64,000 nt of DNA from Ophiosphaerella korrae. Taxonomy: Eukaryota; Ascomycota; Dothideomycetes; Pleosporales; Phaeosphaeriaceae. Shown here piece by piece: positions 34,890 through 47,808 of the stretch (positions within the stretch are counted from its first letter, which is position 1; each line of letters starts with the position of its first letter). Where the stretch lies: positions 62,001-126,000 of the forward strand of contig JALNQF010000035.1 of the NCBI GenBank assembly GCA_028456385.1. The letters are read 5' to 3'. Below the pieces are notes generated by a model. That model did no database searches. It was given only the letters and a program-made list of their open reading frames with translations, and had not been told where the DNA came from. Both the position numbers and the translations under genes were made by a program.

Positions 34890-37210
34890 ATGAGCTCCAA
34901 AGATAATCTAGCTTTGGACCTCGAGCATGGTGTGCGCCGTTGGGACCGGGCGCGCTGGATCAGTGTCTTCAGTTCCCATAATCCCACCATACGCGAGGTT
35001 ACCGAATGCCTTGGCCTAGGTCTGTCTGCCTCCAGCTCCACCACCAATCGCGGCATCCCCAAGTTCGACAACCCAGACTATCGCAAGTTGTCCAGTGAGG
35101 TGACCAAGCTGAGCAAAGAACTCCCCAAGGAAAGAGATGCTTTACTCGACTTTGCTGCCGACGCCCAGAGCCTGGATCGCGAGCTTGAAGACCTGCTCGC
35201 CATCTACGGTCCCGCCATCTGGGGCAAAGATGCTGATCGTACGTGTCTGCTTACCGCTGATCCGGCCAAGAAGACCTATAATAAGGACCTGTTTTTTGAA
35301 TTACCTGAACATAAAGACATGTAAGTTGACATGGTCACGTTTGGTCGTGCCTCACGTGCTAAGCCTAGTCTAGTCTGAAGATCCATCTGCATCGATGGAT
35401 TATTATCAAGGCCTGCTATTACATACGTAACATGAAGTTGAAGAGGCCTTCAGGTGCTAATGACTATGACACCCTTGCCGATATTGATGGCGACTCGCCA
35501 CATGGCACGCCGCACTCACTTACTCCACCAGAGCATGATGCTACTCCTAGTGCTGAATTAGACGTAAAGCCTATCAACGGCAAAAAGAGAAAGAGCGAGG
35601 CGTTTGGGTCATTGTCAGATGGTGACGAGCATTCTGCATCTCCTGCGAAGAAAGCATACCACACTATGCCAATCAGCAGACGAAGTGGGAGTCCAAGAAA
35701 GTCTCTCCACAATCTACTTCCAGGTAACCATATTAGTATGGAGAATGTTCCGCCTATTCCGTCTCATAGGGATAAGGCCATCCAACCCCCAACAGTTTAT
35801 GGTCCGGAACCTGCCAGGATTCAGCTTAGTCCTTTGTCTAACAATGAGCTAAATGGCACATCTCGACAGTCTAGTGCTACTCCTGCAACTGCTGTGGGCT
35901 TCACTGCAGTCAACAATGCAGGCTTTACTTCTGTTAATAACGCGCCTTTAGTGAGGGAACCGTCACAGGACTCGCGCACATCATCAAAGGACCCGCAACA
36001 CACCTCGCCTTCGCAACCTCATCGCGATGGTAGAGCTTACATGAGCCCATATGATACTGCACGACATGCCTCAGACTCATCATCTGTTCCACCATCCGCT
36101 GCACCTGCACCCGCTCCTGCTGCACAGGGATACCAACCTGTAGGCTCATCTACCGAAGTCAATGGAGGTAATCATCGAGTATCTCCCGTAGTCTCGACTC
36201 CTCATCATACACACATTGCTCCTCAGCCACCACAGCAGCCTCACTTACAGCCTTTGACACCAGCACATCCTCAATCTCAAAGGCAGCCTGTAGCCCAGCC
36301 TCAGGTATATGAAACTCCTGACCATCAGGCGCAGCAGGTACGAACGCACCAACGACTGGTCCAAGCTCGGGCACCAAGTAGGGCTAGCAGTCCTAGTAAT
36401 CACCATATCGCTCGTTCGCTCGCTCCCCATCCTTCCAGTAGATCTAATACTCCACATGCGCCGGTCGCATCTAATCAGCCCCCACCAGCAACTAATGCAC
36501 ACATTGCACCCGCTCCAGCTGTGCAGACTGCACATACATATGGTATGACTCTTGCACCAACACAGGCTGCGCCTATTGCTCCAAACAACCATCCTGTTCA
36601 GCAGCACCCCGCACAAGCACCGCCTTCCGCTCACCACCAACCACGCCATCAACCCGTCCTCAAAAGCCAACCTGTGGAAGCGCCTCCTAGGCCAGCCGCA
36701 GTGTCTGTGGCCGAGCTTCGCCCCTTACAGTGTGAAGTGACACATATGCTGCTTCACTGGCTTTTTCCTAAACCCAGCATGCCTGTCGACGAGCCCGCAC
36801 TCTTAAATCGCATTAACAGCCTCTGGTTCCATGGCGAGCCTATTTTCCGCCTCGAGGTTCCGCACTACGAGCTCACGTCTCATATTATTCAAGCGTGGCT
36901 CGCGGAGCGCTTTGCGATAACGTCGCTCCAGCACTCCCTCGCGACACATCCAGGGTTGCCCTCCAATTCCTCGGCGCTGATCGATCGCCTGCTCGCCATG
37001 AACGATTTGAGGACCATGCGTCTTAAGTGGAAGAACATGAGCCCCGTGGATGGTATGAGTCCCGAGGATTTCCTTATCCGCGCATTCTGCGTCATGACCA
37101 TGACGGAGCAAACTGAGTTTATTTTCAAAGAAGGATTAGCAAAGATTGAGCGAAACGTGTTTGAGTTTCTGCGCTCCGAGGATGCAAAGATCGTTATTCA
37201 CCGACAGTGA
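34890..37210 (+). CDS. Tandem paralog B, undescribed family
   Basis: Exons 34890-35320 and 35374-37210 give 755 aa. N-terminal domain: VTECLGLGLSASSS, KLSSEVTKLSKELPKERDAL, AIWGKDADRTCLL, YNKDLFFELPEHKD, then spliced to ILKIHLHRWIIIKACYYIRN. Residues about 160-560 form a long disordered region rich in Pro, Gln, His and Ser with basic clusters (KRKSEA, SPAKKA). The C-terminal helical domain (LQCEVTHMLLHWLFPKPSMP, PALLNRINSLWFHGEP, SHIIQAWLAERFAITS, FIFKEGLAKIERNVFEFLRS) lines up with that of paralog A. A regulatory or scaffold role is conceivable, but function is unknown. Confidence 0.85.
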
Positions 37211-37975
37211 GTTATTGCTGCTGCGCCTATTTTTCCTATCTACTGCATTATTGTATTTGTTTGTTCATGTTACCGCGCCGTTTCTCCATGGCCGCGTTCG
37301 AATCTGGGATCCATTAGCGACGGCGTTCAGGAGACTGTTTGACTTCATTGTCTGGAGGCTAGTCATTTTGCGAAAAAAAGCTCTGCATTTCTTTTTTTAC
37401 TTGCGATATTTTTCCTTGGGTCTGCATGCATGGTACACAGTCAGATTATGTTTTACTAGATTGATATCGGGTAACCCCTTGTAATATGAATAGGATGGGG
37501 AGATATTTGATATGATGGCTATTCGTGGCACTGCGCATTTGGTAGCACTGAACCACACGCGTGGAATCAAAATATCTATACCTCTCATGCGGCTTTGCGC
37601 AGGCGTTCAGCGTAATGCAATTGAGTGGATCCCGCAGACATGCGACGGAACGTGACGACAGCCTCCCCCCCCAAACCCAGGCCGCACCTTGCTCGCTCAC
37701 CACTGCCTCTCCCAGCCTATCCTTTGTCCCCATGATGTTTCGCACTCCAGTCTCCCAATAGCTGGTAGGCGCGGCGTTGCACGGCGGCTGAAGCGACGCT
37801 CGCCTACCCGTGGGCCTGGTCGTGCGCGCGACCTAGAAGCCCGTGTCGTCAGCCTCATGTGTCCAAGCAAGCCGGCCCCAACTCTCCACAGCCATGCAAT
37901 CCCACACACGCACACGCACACCATGAGCACGCCTCACCCCGTGCCCACGCCTCATCTTCTCTGCCACAACACACA
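37211..37975. other. Intergenic
   Basis: 3' flank of paralog B and promoter of the next gene. A C-run and CACACA microsatellite-like tracts (37903-37921) are visible. No gene seen. Confidence 0.4.
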
Positions 37976-39405
37976 ATGGGCTTCCGCCTTTTCGTGCCGC
38001 CCGGTACGTCCTCTGGCCCACGTTCAACGCACGCACTGACGATTTAGGCGACGGCCAGTTCGACCTCGTCCCCCAGCGCCCCGATGCCATCGGCGCCAAT
38101 GCCACGCTCCAGTACTCGGTCCTGGGCTCCACCGCGTTGGCCGCTGCATACACGTCGTTTGCCACGGCCCACGGCCGGCGGGTGACGCCGTTGCAGCCTG
38201 TGTCGCGCCCAGCGCTGTTCATACGGTCGTCCGCTAGGCTGGGCGTGTGGGCGGGCGCGCTGGGCGCTGCAGTGAATTACTACTACTACTCGACGTTCGT
38301 GGCCACCAGCCTGGCGGCGCGGCACGAGACGCGCCCCACGCCGTGGAAGCTGTATGAGTGGACGTATGCACTCACGGTGGAAGACGGGTGCATGGCGGGC
38401 GCGGCGCTGGGGCTCGCGGCATCGCTGCCTACGCTGTTCATGCGCAGGCTAGCAATACCGCGGTGGACGCGGTGCGTGGGCATGGCGAATATTGGGGCGT
38501 GTGTGGGGGTGCTGGGGGTGCATGGATACCACGAGTACACGGGGGAGCGGCCGTGGTCATACACGCATTTGCGGCTGCGGCAGTACAGCCGGACGCAGGA
38601 AATCTACTCAATATTCTGGGATAAGGAGCTGATGGCGCGGTTTGACCCGTTGATGCAGCAATACATTCGCAACCACGGGCTCTGGTACCTCAACCAGCTA
38701 CCGCGCAACGCCAAGGGCGAAGACACCAATGCCGCCTTCGCCGCCCTCAAACCACGCCCCGAAATGACTACCCAGTCCACGCCTCCCCCTCCGCCCGAGC
38801 CTGCGTACTACGGCCAACCAACCGACTACGCAGCAGACCTCGCCCAAATCGACCCCGCCTACACACACGCTACAATGCGCGGCCTCGAAGCCGAAAGAGC
38901 CGCCCTCCTCCAAGAAGCAGAGTACCTCCTTGTGCTCAACGCCCGAAAAGAATACCAATACTGCCGCGATAAGACGCTCCCCCCCGACCAGCGCGCACAC
39001 CTCCTCACGCAGATCTTCGTCAACGAAATCGTATACAACCGCGCGCGCACAGCCGCCGCCGCCATCGACATTAAGCTCGCCAAGTGGCGCGTCTCACTTC
39101 AGCACCGCGCGCTCGTCGACGCGCACCCCGCTGCCGACGAGCGGCCTGAGGCGTGGCGGCCTACCGGCGCATCCGTCGGCGTCGAGGCGATGCAGCCCGT
39201 GCGCGCAATCACAGAACTCAAGGCAATTCGGGCCCAGATTCGGGGCGAGGTGGAGGTGTTTGAGGAGCGGATTAGGAGTGGGGACCGAGAGGCCGAGAGG
39301 TGGCGGCGGGATGTAGAGGATGGGAGAGCCTTGTTGCGGGCGGCGGATGCCGTAATTTGGGAGATGGAGAGGGGGGGAAGGAGGCGGGGTGGAGAGAGGG
39401 GCTGA
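37976..39405 (+). CDS. Multi-span membrane protein, unknown
   Basis: Exon 1 is only 28 nt (37976-38003, MGFRLFVPP). A 44-nt intron (GTACGT...GATTTAG) leads to exon 2 (38048-39405), total 461 aa. Three hydrophobic segments occur in the first half: LGVWAGALGAAVNYYYYSTF, GCMAGAALGLAASLPTLFM and CVGMANIGACVGVLGVHGY, the last two glycine-rich. The second half is soluble and helical (YTHATMRGLEAERAALLQEA, ITELKAIRAQIRGEVEVFEE) and probably coiled-coil. A mitochondrial membrane location is possible given the Gly-rich spans, but this is inference. No family recognised. Confidence 0.8.
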
Positions 39406-39990
39406 GGTGGATAAGGCAGATAAGGAGTGAGAATAGATAACATGGTCGGATAGTGAGAAAACTGCCCTAGATTTGGACTGGCCAATGCCAATTCACTACA
39501 GGGTTATTGTAAAGTTTGGAAACAATCATGCACAAACCCTACTCGGAACATGCACCGCGAACCTACCCTTTGCCTCGGAAAATGCCACAAAACTCTCTGC
39601 GCACAACTCGGCAAATGTAACACGGCCCCTTGCTTTTTTTTATTACCTGTCTTACACATATCACAGACCGTGCGCACATGCCCAGCGATCACAATTACGG
39701 CCAAATATCTCGTGTGATGTAGCAAATTATACAAAGCCACCGCCGCACACAAGCGCATGAGGAGGTAAGCCGGAGGGAAAACAAAAACCTCAGAATAGGG
39801 GTAAGCGGTTATCACGTAGGGCTGGCATGTTTAGGGTAAAATGGGGATAAAGAATAGAGGCATTTTATTGATGTTTCCTAGCGGGGGCGGAGGGAGGGGA
39901 ATGGGCGCCGGTATTACATTAGTTCTGCAAGTGCTGGGTAGCTGTGTCGTGACATCATCAGAGGGATGGGTGGCAGGTAGATGTGCCGCT
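39406..39990. other. Convergent intergenic region
   Basis: 3' flanks of two convergent genes. No gene or repeat seen. Confidence 0.4.
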
Positions 39991-41337
39991 TCAGACTCGC
40001 TCGTAAATGGGCGGGTTGACGTTGGGATGGTAGGGCGACTTTGCGGCGCTGGCTTTCTCCTGGTCAAAGGCCCAGATGCCATTTGTTTGGCTGTCGTTAA
40101 TGGGCTCGTTGATTTTGCTTGCTAGAAGCTCGAAGAGCGGAGACTTGTCTAAGCGCGTGAAGAACTTGCGCTCCCACTCGCGGCCGGCCTCCCTTTCTTC
40201 CTTGCGCATTTCGCGCTGGCGAGTCTCGATGATGGTCTTTTCGGCGGATGTGGCGTCCATGTCGCCTTTGTTGATAGCATCAGAGACCTTCTTCCATGCG
40301 CGTCGAGTCTCGAAGTCGTCTTGCTCTTCGATAGGGGCTACGGTCAGAGGTGTAGTCTTGGTGACGGTGGGGTCGAATGTCTCGACTACGGACTTCTTGC
40401 CGTCCTTGATCTGCCAGGCATCTGTCCACTGTCCATCGATCTTGTAGAGAACCTCCTTCTCCTTGCCCTCGGGGTATAGGATTGCCGAGAACGTGTTCTT
40501 CTTGCCAGACACCCAGCCCTTTCCACTATAATCGATGCGCGCCGTGTACCCAGAAGTGGACTGAATATAGGTACTTCCATTGAGCTCAACGTATGGAGAT
40601 CCTGTGATGAGGCCCTCGATGTGCAGAGCGGGTAGGGTGATTAGATAGTCTTCATCGAACGCATCAAGATGCAGAATCGCGTGGCCAACTTGCTATAAAA
40701 ATGTGAGCTTAGTCCAACCCTAGAGACCTATAGAACCCACCTTGACATTGATAGTGGTCTTGAAAGACGCCTTTTGCGCGTTGTAGCCATGTAGGCGGAC
40801 ACCATGCTGGCTGTTCCAAATGGAGTAAGCTGTCACGGGGGGGTGATGACTGAGCACCTGACATTAGCATACGTCATGTGCGCCTATCACATTAGCCCCG
40901 TACCTGACTTGCTCGCTAACGAGCTCCGTTGTGCCTGCCTGGTCCACCCATTTGCCCAAAAACAGCTCGCCCAAGAAAGGATTCAGAGGCTTCTTTTCGC
41001 TTCCCAGCTTCTCGCTGCGGCTTGCGTATTGTTGCTTCAGCGTGCTGATAAACCACTTGAGAACGAGTAAGGCGCGCTTGGCGGGGTCCTGCTCAGCGGC
41101 TGGTGCGACGAATACGGAGGGGTGTTCGGTCCAGTACGACGAGAATTCGGTGAGCGACTTGGTGGAGAGAATGAAGGCGGGCGCCGTCATAGTCGAGAGA
41201 TCGCCATTGAACGAGGCTATCGACTTGCATGTTATCAATACATGTACGCTACAAGAGCGCGCTGCTCATACCTTGAGGAAGCTCGACCATGACCCCTTGG
41301 CCTGAGGAGGGACAGCAGATCCTTCTTTCTCAGCCAT
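39991..41337 (-). CDS. KES1: Oxysterol-binding protein, KES1/OSH4-type
   Basis: Sterol/PI4P exchange protein acting between ER and Golgi/trans-Golgi membranes. Four exons (41272-41337, 40904-41223, 40741-40849, 39991-40692) give 398 aa, a single ORD domain without PH or FFAT regions, as in yeast Kes1. The lid/entry region is [27 protein letters not shown]. The family signature EQVSHHPP (His pair about 130-131, PI4P-binding) is assembled across an intron that uses the acceptor [20 protein letters not shown] is also conserved. The C-terminal helical part ends [17 protein letters not shown]. Introns are 48, 54 and 48 nt. Confidence 0.95.
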
Positions 41338-41677
41338 GATGCAGTCGCAGTTGCCTAATGTAGAGATATCCAGGCCTCGTCTCGGTGAGTCTTTACTGGT
41401 GTTTGTTGCAGGAGGTGTAGAAAGTAGGGAGGCAATGGTTAGGGTCTGTCCTAGTGTTTGTGGATTGGAATGGCTTGTAGAGGGCGCTTGTTTGCGATAC
41501 TGGGGAATGACGTCGCACACGCTAAGCCACACTCGAGTCATGACGACCCCTAGACCACGCTGACAGGTTATGTATGCATGAGTAACTGTTTGTAAGATTA
41601 TTTAGTTTTTTCGTGCTTGGTATTCATTCCTATTGTCATATATCATATCTTCCAGCATATCACACTCCTTCAACTAC
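41338..41677. other. Intergenic, KES1 5' and PGM 3' flank
   Basis: Promoter side of KES1 and 3' flank of the phosphoglucomutase gene. Nothing else recognised. Confidence 0.35.
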
Positions 41678-43563
41678 CTATGTCTTGACATCGGGCTCAG
41701 TTCGGCTAATGTACTCTTGCAGTTTCAGAAGGTCAGTAGCGAGCTTGACGTTGTCCTTCAAGTAGTCCTGGGCATCAAGATCGTATGTGGACTCGTCGCT
41801 GCTGTGCCTCTCAATGTACAGACGGATGGTAGCACCACTGCTACCAGTACCCGACAAACGTACGACAATGCGGCTGCCATCATCAAATTTGACGTAGATA
41901 CCCTGGTTCTTGCTAACGCTACCATCAAGGTCGGTGTATGAGAAGTCATCGGCCTCGAGAACCTTACGGTCAGCGACAGATGAGCCGATGAACTCGTCCT
42001 TCTTGGTAGTGATCAGCTCCTTCATATGGCCAGTGACCTTGTTGGCGCCCTCGGTCTCGCAGCCCTCGTAGTCGTAGCGAGTGAAGAATGTTCGTCCATA
42101 TGTCTTCCAGAAATCTTTTTGCACTGACGCAATGCTAGGTGTAGTGCCAGTTTGCTGACCAACACCCGCGAGAATGTTGAGCCAAGCTACAACAGCCCAT
42201 AGCCCGTCCTTCTCTCGAATGTGGTTGCTGCCCGTTCCAAAGCTCTCCTCACCGCATATGTTCATCTTGTCTGAGTCGAATAGGCCGCAGAAGAATTTCC
42301 AGCCAGTGGGCACTTCGTAGCACTCAACGCCCTTCTTCTTCGCAACAAGGTCGATGGCTCCAGAGGTAGGCATACTACGGGCGAGGCCGTAGATGCCTTG
42401 TTTCTTGAAGTATGGGATAAGTTCGGCGTGGTGTGCAATGATCGCCAAGCTGTCACCTGGTGACACGAAAGACTTCGCACCGTAGATCATGTTGCGATCA
42501 CCGTCACCATCGCTAGCTGCACCAAAGTGGATGCCGTTCTTGTCAACAGCGTCGACGAGCGACTTGGCATAGACCAGGTTGGGATCTGGGTGGTGACCGC
42601 CAAAGTCGGGCTTGGGCACACAGTTTTGTGTGCTGTTTGGGATGCCTAATTCCTTCTCGAAGATGTCGACACCATAATCACCAGTAACACCACTGAGGCC
42701 ATCGAAAAGAACCTTGAAGTCGGGGTGCTGCTTGAGGAATGACTTGATGAGATCAAAGTCGAAGATATCCTTCAGCATGTCCAGATAGTCTTTAGTTGAG
42801 TGGAGGATCTCAACCTCAAGATCACCAACCTTTTGTGTGCCAATGGTGCTGAGATCGATGTCTGGAATGTCGGCAATCTTGTAGGATGTAAGGGTCTTGG
42901 AGGTCTCGTAGATTTTGTTGGTGACGCTCTCAGGTGCCGGTGCACCATTGGCTAGATTGTACTTGATACCAAAATCCTCGGTAGGGCCTATTGTTGTTAA
43001 AACGAGCCCTCAAGATGAAGTAATGAAACGTACCTCCGGGGTTGTGGCTGGCCGTCAGCAGAATACCACCAGTGGCCTTCCGTATCCTGATAACATGACT
43101 GGCTGCTGGTGTGCTGAGAATACCATTCTGGCCGATCAACAGCTTCTTGACGCCGTATGCGGCACCAATCTTGGCAATCAATTGAGTAACCTCTGGGTTC
43201 CAGTATCGGCCGTCTCCACCGATAACGAGAAATGAGCCATCAACACCCTCAGGAATGGACAGAAGGATGCTAGCAACAAAGGCCTCTGAGTAGTGGTCTT
43301 GCTGGAAAACCTTGACCTTCTTGCGAAGACCAGAACTAATTTAAAACGCTGGGTTAGCTCAAACCACTGCATGGTTCATCTCCGTATGTTGAAACATTGT
43401 ACGTTCGCGTAATGTGTAATGCTGAGATTTCGTTTACAGACATACGCGAAGACATACAGGCTCACCCATGCGAAACCGGGGGAGGATACAAGCGAAAAGG
43501 TGATACTCACGTTCCTGGCTTCTGGTCTTGGAAAGGCTTGAGTTGGACAGTTCGTACACTCAT
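41678..43563 (-). CDS. PGM2: Phosphoglucomutase
   Basis: Interconverts glucose-1-phosphate and glucose-6-phosphate in the cytosol, linking glycolysis with glycogen, trehalose and UDP-glucose synthesis. Exons 43511-43563, 43034-43335 and 41678-42987 give 554 aa, the normal eukaryotic length. All four active-site loops are visible: phosphoserine loop TASHNPGG (split by an intron after GlyGly), metal loop DGDGDRN, sugar loop GEESFGTGSNH and phosphate loop RLSGTGSSGATIRLYIE. The first intron is 175 nt, longer than most here. The symbol follows yeast usage. Confidence 0.96.
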
Positions 43564-44067
43564 GATGGCTGTAATGCTTCAGGCTGGTGTAGAGTGCAAT
43601 TGAAACAATTGAAAGTGATTGCAAACGGTAGCTGAGGCGGTCAACTTTTGAGCTCGGGGAGGGGCGCTCGCGTCCCCCACCATGTGGGATGACGCTGTCC
43701 GTGCGTGAATAGCGCGCCAACTAGAACTAGCACCCAGTCGGAAGGAATCCCGCTACCTCTTATTGCCCTCAACCAATATTTTCCCAACATTGAATGCCAG
43801 CGACGAAGCTATGGCAATTCTGTGAACATCTTCACGCTTGGCTAATACTGAGAGGCGTGCCTCGATCTAGGGCTGAAAATTCAACCCCAGTCTGTGGCAG
43901 CTGCACCCTGCGTGCCTGTCCCAACGCCCCACTATACTAGTCTCAACATGTAAGTATCAGATCTGTCCCTGCACCCGCTCAACAGTTGCAAAACTTCAAT
44001 AGACAACCTGTGCTATTGGAGAGTTAAGTACATCTTCACTTGCTAGCCCCGGGCTTTCACTAGCGCG
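43564..44067. promoter_or_regulatory. Divergent promoter region, PGM / XPG-like gene
   Basis: About 500 bp between divergent starts. No gene seen. A GTAAGT at 43950 may belong to a leader intron of the XPG-like gene, unproven. Confidence 0.35.
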
Positions 44068-45947
44068 ATGGGCATTCCCGGACTTGCCGCATCCATATTG
44101 CATTATGGGCGCGTGTACTCAGCCGAGGAATTACGAGGCTACATCGCAATCATCGATGCGCCAGGCCTGGCGTACGAAGCTCACAAAGACGTAATCCCAA
44201 ATGCCGCTGCCCAGGGCGGTCGGATCCCATCCTACAGAGATGTCAATAAGGAGGCTATCCGCTGGCTGAATTGGTTAGAAGAACAGGACATTAAAGTGTA
44301 AGTGATCGCCGCCATTTCATTTTTTTATACGTAAATGGTTTGGATTCAAAATATCATTGCGACGCCTGGGGTATATCTACTATACCTTGGCCTCCATTGG
44401 GGGACCTGAAGAGTATGAAAGTCTACACTCTAAGCCATCTCTTCGATTCATGAGAAATGGAAGAGTGCAATAAAGGAGCAACTGTGGCTATCATTGGACA
44501 CAAGGCATATCGAGGGTGTGAACTTCTGATAGCAGCATGATGGCTTTTCTAGTGAATCAGCTGGCTCGTCTATCTGAAAATATGATGCAGCCACCAGTGC
44601 ATCAAGCAAACTGAAAGCTATAAACTCATCGGAACGATCTAACTAGTGGTATTTTGAAGGTCAAAAATTGTATTTGATGGTGCTCTACCCCAGTCAAAAC
44701 GAGTCGAGAGGTTGTCACGGACAATGCAGAGTAATCAACGAGTTCAGCAGCTACAAGAACGCTATTCGGGAGCCGCGTGCCCCGTACCATCGTCTTTAGG
44801 GTCAAAATCTTACGCCTTCCTTCCTTCGTCGCTGCGAGAGGCTTTGGCCGAGTCTCCATTTGCAAGCAGGACACAAATAGTCCCCGGAGAAGCAGATGAC
44901 TCTTGCGCACTGCTAGCTAAAGACACACCTCGCTCTATCATATTCACAAGTGATACTGATCTTCTGCTATACGATTATCATCCTGAAACTTTAGTGGCCT
45001 TTTATCACAACGCTGAAACTGTAGCTGGGTTCAAAGCATACTCGCCATATGGGTTAGCACGGAAGCTGCAACTGAAGTGCTTGAGACAACTTGCTCATAC
45101 TCTCCATATCAACATGAACTTATCTCAGCACGACATGGTGTGCAATGCTCGTCGTATCGATATGGACTCTGAGGCGTATATGGACTTCAGCAAACGCTAT
45201 ACGGAAGGTATCACCGTCCCTTCTTATCTCGAGAGGCATCTGCTCGCAACCCAGGATTTAGATGTACGGGTATCAGAATTCGTGCATCAAGCTCTAGAAG
45301 GAATCTCAGACCCCCATGTCTACTTACCATTATTGGTCGAGGATGCGAACCAGGCCTCAGCATGGAACATGGCCCAGGATGTGCGTACGACAGCATACTC
45401 ACTTCTCGTACCGCCCCAGTCAACAGTGAAGGAGTTTCGAAGGAAGGCCCAAGGAATCTCGTCGCAAGAAATCACCACATATACCGCTACCGATATTCAT
45501 ACGCAAGTCAAAGAGCTTGGAGGCCAAATAAGCGCGCTGATGGATTGGGCGGACGGGAAAGATGTCAGTGCATCGCTTCTATGGTCACTCTTTGCCCTGA
45601 TTTTCTTGTTGACCGAATTGAACACACCACCCCCGATACCATTAGTAGTCCGCGTCATTAACGCCGACTATGACTTTACGTGGGCCTTTATACAATTGAC
45701 CGCTCGTTTGCAGGCTGCTATATACTCTCTCCGCATGTTCAAGCAAGTCACCGCAATATGGCTTGTCACCAACCAGCAGCCTAGAACGGAGTTACACAGC
45801 GCTCTAACAACTCTGCACGAGCAAATGTCAAACTTACCACCAATCTCTGAGATATTGATCGTGCCAGGCCAGGTGACAAGAGAGCTCGCTACCTCAGACC
45901 ATTTGAAGGCCTTGGTTGAAGAGGTATTCGGCACGGGAGATACTTGA
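44068..45947 (+). CDS. Asteroid-type XPG/PIN-like nuclease
   Basis: Exons 44068-44297 and 44660-45947 give 505 aa. It starts MGIPGLAASILHYG like FEN1/XPG nucleases. Acidic PIN-fold residues are visible: IIDAPG (Asp30), VFDGALP (Asp83), VPGEADD (Glu154, Asp156) and FTSDTDLLLYD (Asp175, Asp177). That complete set suggests a catalytically competent metal site. The missing C-terminal helix-hairpin-helix and the variable helical rest fit the Asteroid family, whose cellular role in fungi is unclear. The only intron is 362 nt, several times the local norm, with CTAAC 15 nt before its AAG acceptor. It restores EEQDIKVSKIVFDGALPQ. Confidence 0.85.
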
Positions 45948-47039
45948 GATCCAGATTCAGTAGGTATTGCATAAGAAGAAGGAATGCAGGCCATGCAAGC
46001 AGAGAGATAGGAGAGGCGGATGTACAGCAAACATTGAGGCTGTTGGCAACGAACACATGGATCATGATTACGAAAGATAGGCCTTTTGCCTGGTATTCCG
46101 ATCATAAGGAGATCATCAAGAGGGATGAGACATTGAATAAGGTTCCTTGGACAATAAACTCGAAGCAATAATTGTAGTCAACTCAAAGTCCCTTGGTTAA
46201 TAAAACTTACTTGAAAACCTGATCCAGCGGTGCGTGTCTCGTTCTCCGCCTAATCCACATACATTTCACTGCTCATGTTCGGCCTCAGTGTCAAACATCT
46301 TCTCTGACTTATAGTCTTGCGTAGATAAGCTTGGTGCCCTCGATGAACACAGCAATTGCAACTTGAATACATCAGCTAACCGCGCGTCGCAGCGACAACC
46401 ACTGCTCGGGCAAGTGAACATGCTATTATGGAATGTAAATTTATGAGGCGCAAGCTTATACGAAAATGAGACTTCAACCTTAGCTAAATATGTGTTTGAC
46501 TTGTGTGCTTGTTGGAACATGTGCCCATCAGCAAGCCGCGTTCTTCAAAAGCAACACGCGCTCATTAAACAATGGCCATAGTAACAATCACATCCAATAA
46601 AAGATATAGGCGAGGCTGGATTATAGAAATAGATCGAAGTGTTAATGATAAAGTACAAGTGAAGTAGATTTAAAGATGTGACTGAGGACGGAAGTGGACT
46701 AGAGTTATTCATTGCATTGATTCTCATCTATGTCAGTGGATTACACTTTCCCAGCTGAGCGGCCCCCTTGGACTATCTAAATGCGCTAATATAAGACCGT
46801 ACCCCTGTTACATGCCGATAATCCTCCGCATTCTACCTTTCTGATGAACCTCCTAGCCGAGTAGTGGTATAGCTTTCTAGTAGCTAAACTCGAGCGACAG
46901 CCAGCGAGGCAGCAGTAGTCAAGTTGAGAGACTGCTAGTACATCCATGTGGCCTCGGCGCGATAATGTGTTATACGACACTTTTATTGTTAGCTTTGATG
47001 GGTGACTGTTGAAAGGGTGTCTTACTCGTCCGCTGAAAG
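45948..47039. other. AT-rich gene-poor intergenic region
   Basis: No supportable gene. This begins an AT-rich, gene-sparse tract that continues on and off to about 55 kb. Confidence 0.45.
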
Positions 47040-47808
47040 CTAGGTGGTTTTCTGGCGCTTATTCTTGGGGGCACCAATTGCGATTTCAGACTTTCGGCCA
47101 TGTTTGCCCAAGGAAGAGGACGAAGGTAATGTTGATGAGCGAGGAGTAGGGGCAGGTATGTCTTGAGCCCAAGTAGCAACCTTGCGGCGGGCAGCTTCAG
47201 GCACGGGCGTGAGCTCCTTGCGCCAAGCCTTCACAGCTAGTTCATCGCGGGGAACTTCGCGTTTATTGTCAACCGATTTTTTAATCTCAACATCATTGTT
47301 GCGTTGAGTGCCGTAAGTTGAGTCGTCCTGGGAGGGCTTGAATTCTTTGTCCTTCTCCACAATGACGGACCCGGCTTTGGTCGTCGATGAACTTGCGTTA
47401 TCTTTAGAAACCTCTGAACCATCCTTGGAACCTTGGTAAGTGGTAAGGTCAACATTAGGATGGAGCTTAGCGAACGAGGGACTAGTGTGCGAATGGTAGA
47501 AAGCAGTGTGCGTGTTCTGAGGAGGTCCATAGCCACCGTGGGTAGGCGCGGGCACAGTGTAGTTGTTTCGAGCTGCTATGTTCGCTGCTTGAAGCATGGC
47601 CCCAAGGCTATAAATAAGTACCGTTTGCTCGTAATGAGTCGCATCTCGGCGGCTTGGGGGATGTGTGTTGAATACTGCATGGATGTCTGCCAAAAACTCA
47701 AACCAAGGTCGAGGATGAGTTGGGATTGCTAAAGATTGTCAGCGGATATCAGCTTAGATGGCGGCTTAACCTACTCGCAAGAGCATGTGAAAGGCTCCTG
47801 TTGGTCAT
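47040..47808 (-). CDS. Hypothetical basic-tailed protein
   Basis: Exons 47775-47808 and 47040-47728 give 240 aa. The 46-nt intron (GTAGGT donor, GCTGAC branch, CTTTAG acceptor) joins MTNRSLSHALA to TIPTHPRPWFEFLADIHAVF. The N-terminal 70 residues look folded and helical (YEQTVLIYSLGAMLQAANIA). The rest is disordered and charged, ending with an NLS-like KNKRQKTT. No family recognised. Confidence 0.65.

Noticed and set aside
34414..34893. 159-codon + strand frame ahead of paralog B
   Set aside because: Ends over the ATG of the real gene in a different frame; best explained as promoter and leader.
37146..37484. Hydrophobic 112-codon frame
   Set aside because: Overlaps the end of paralog B out of frame and then its 3' flank; initiated at TTG only.
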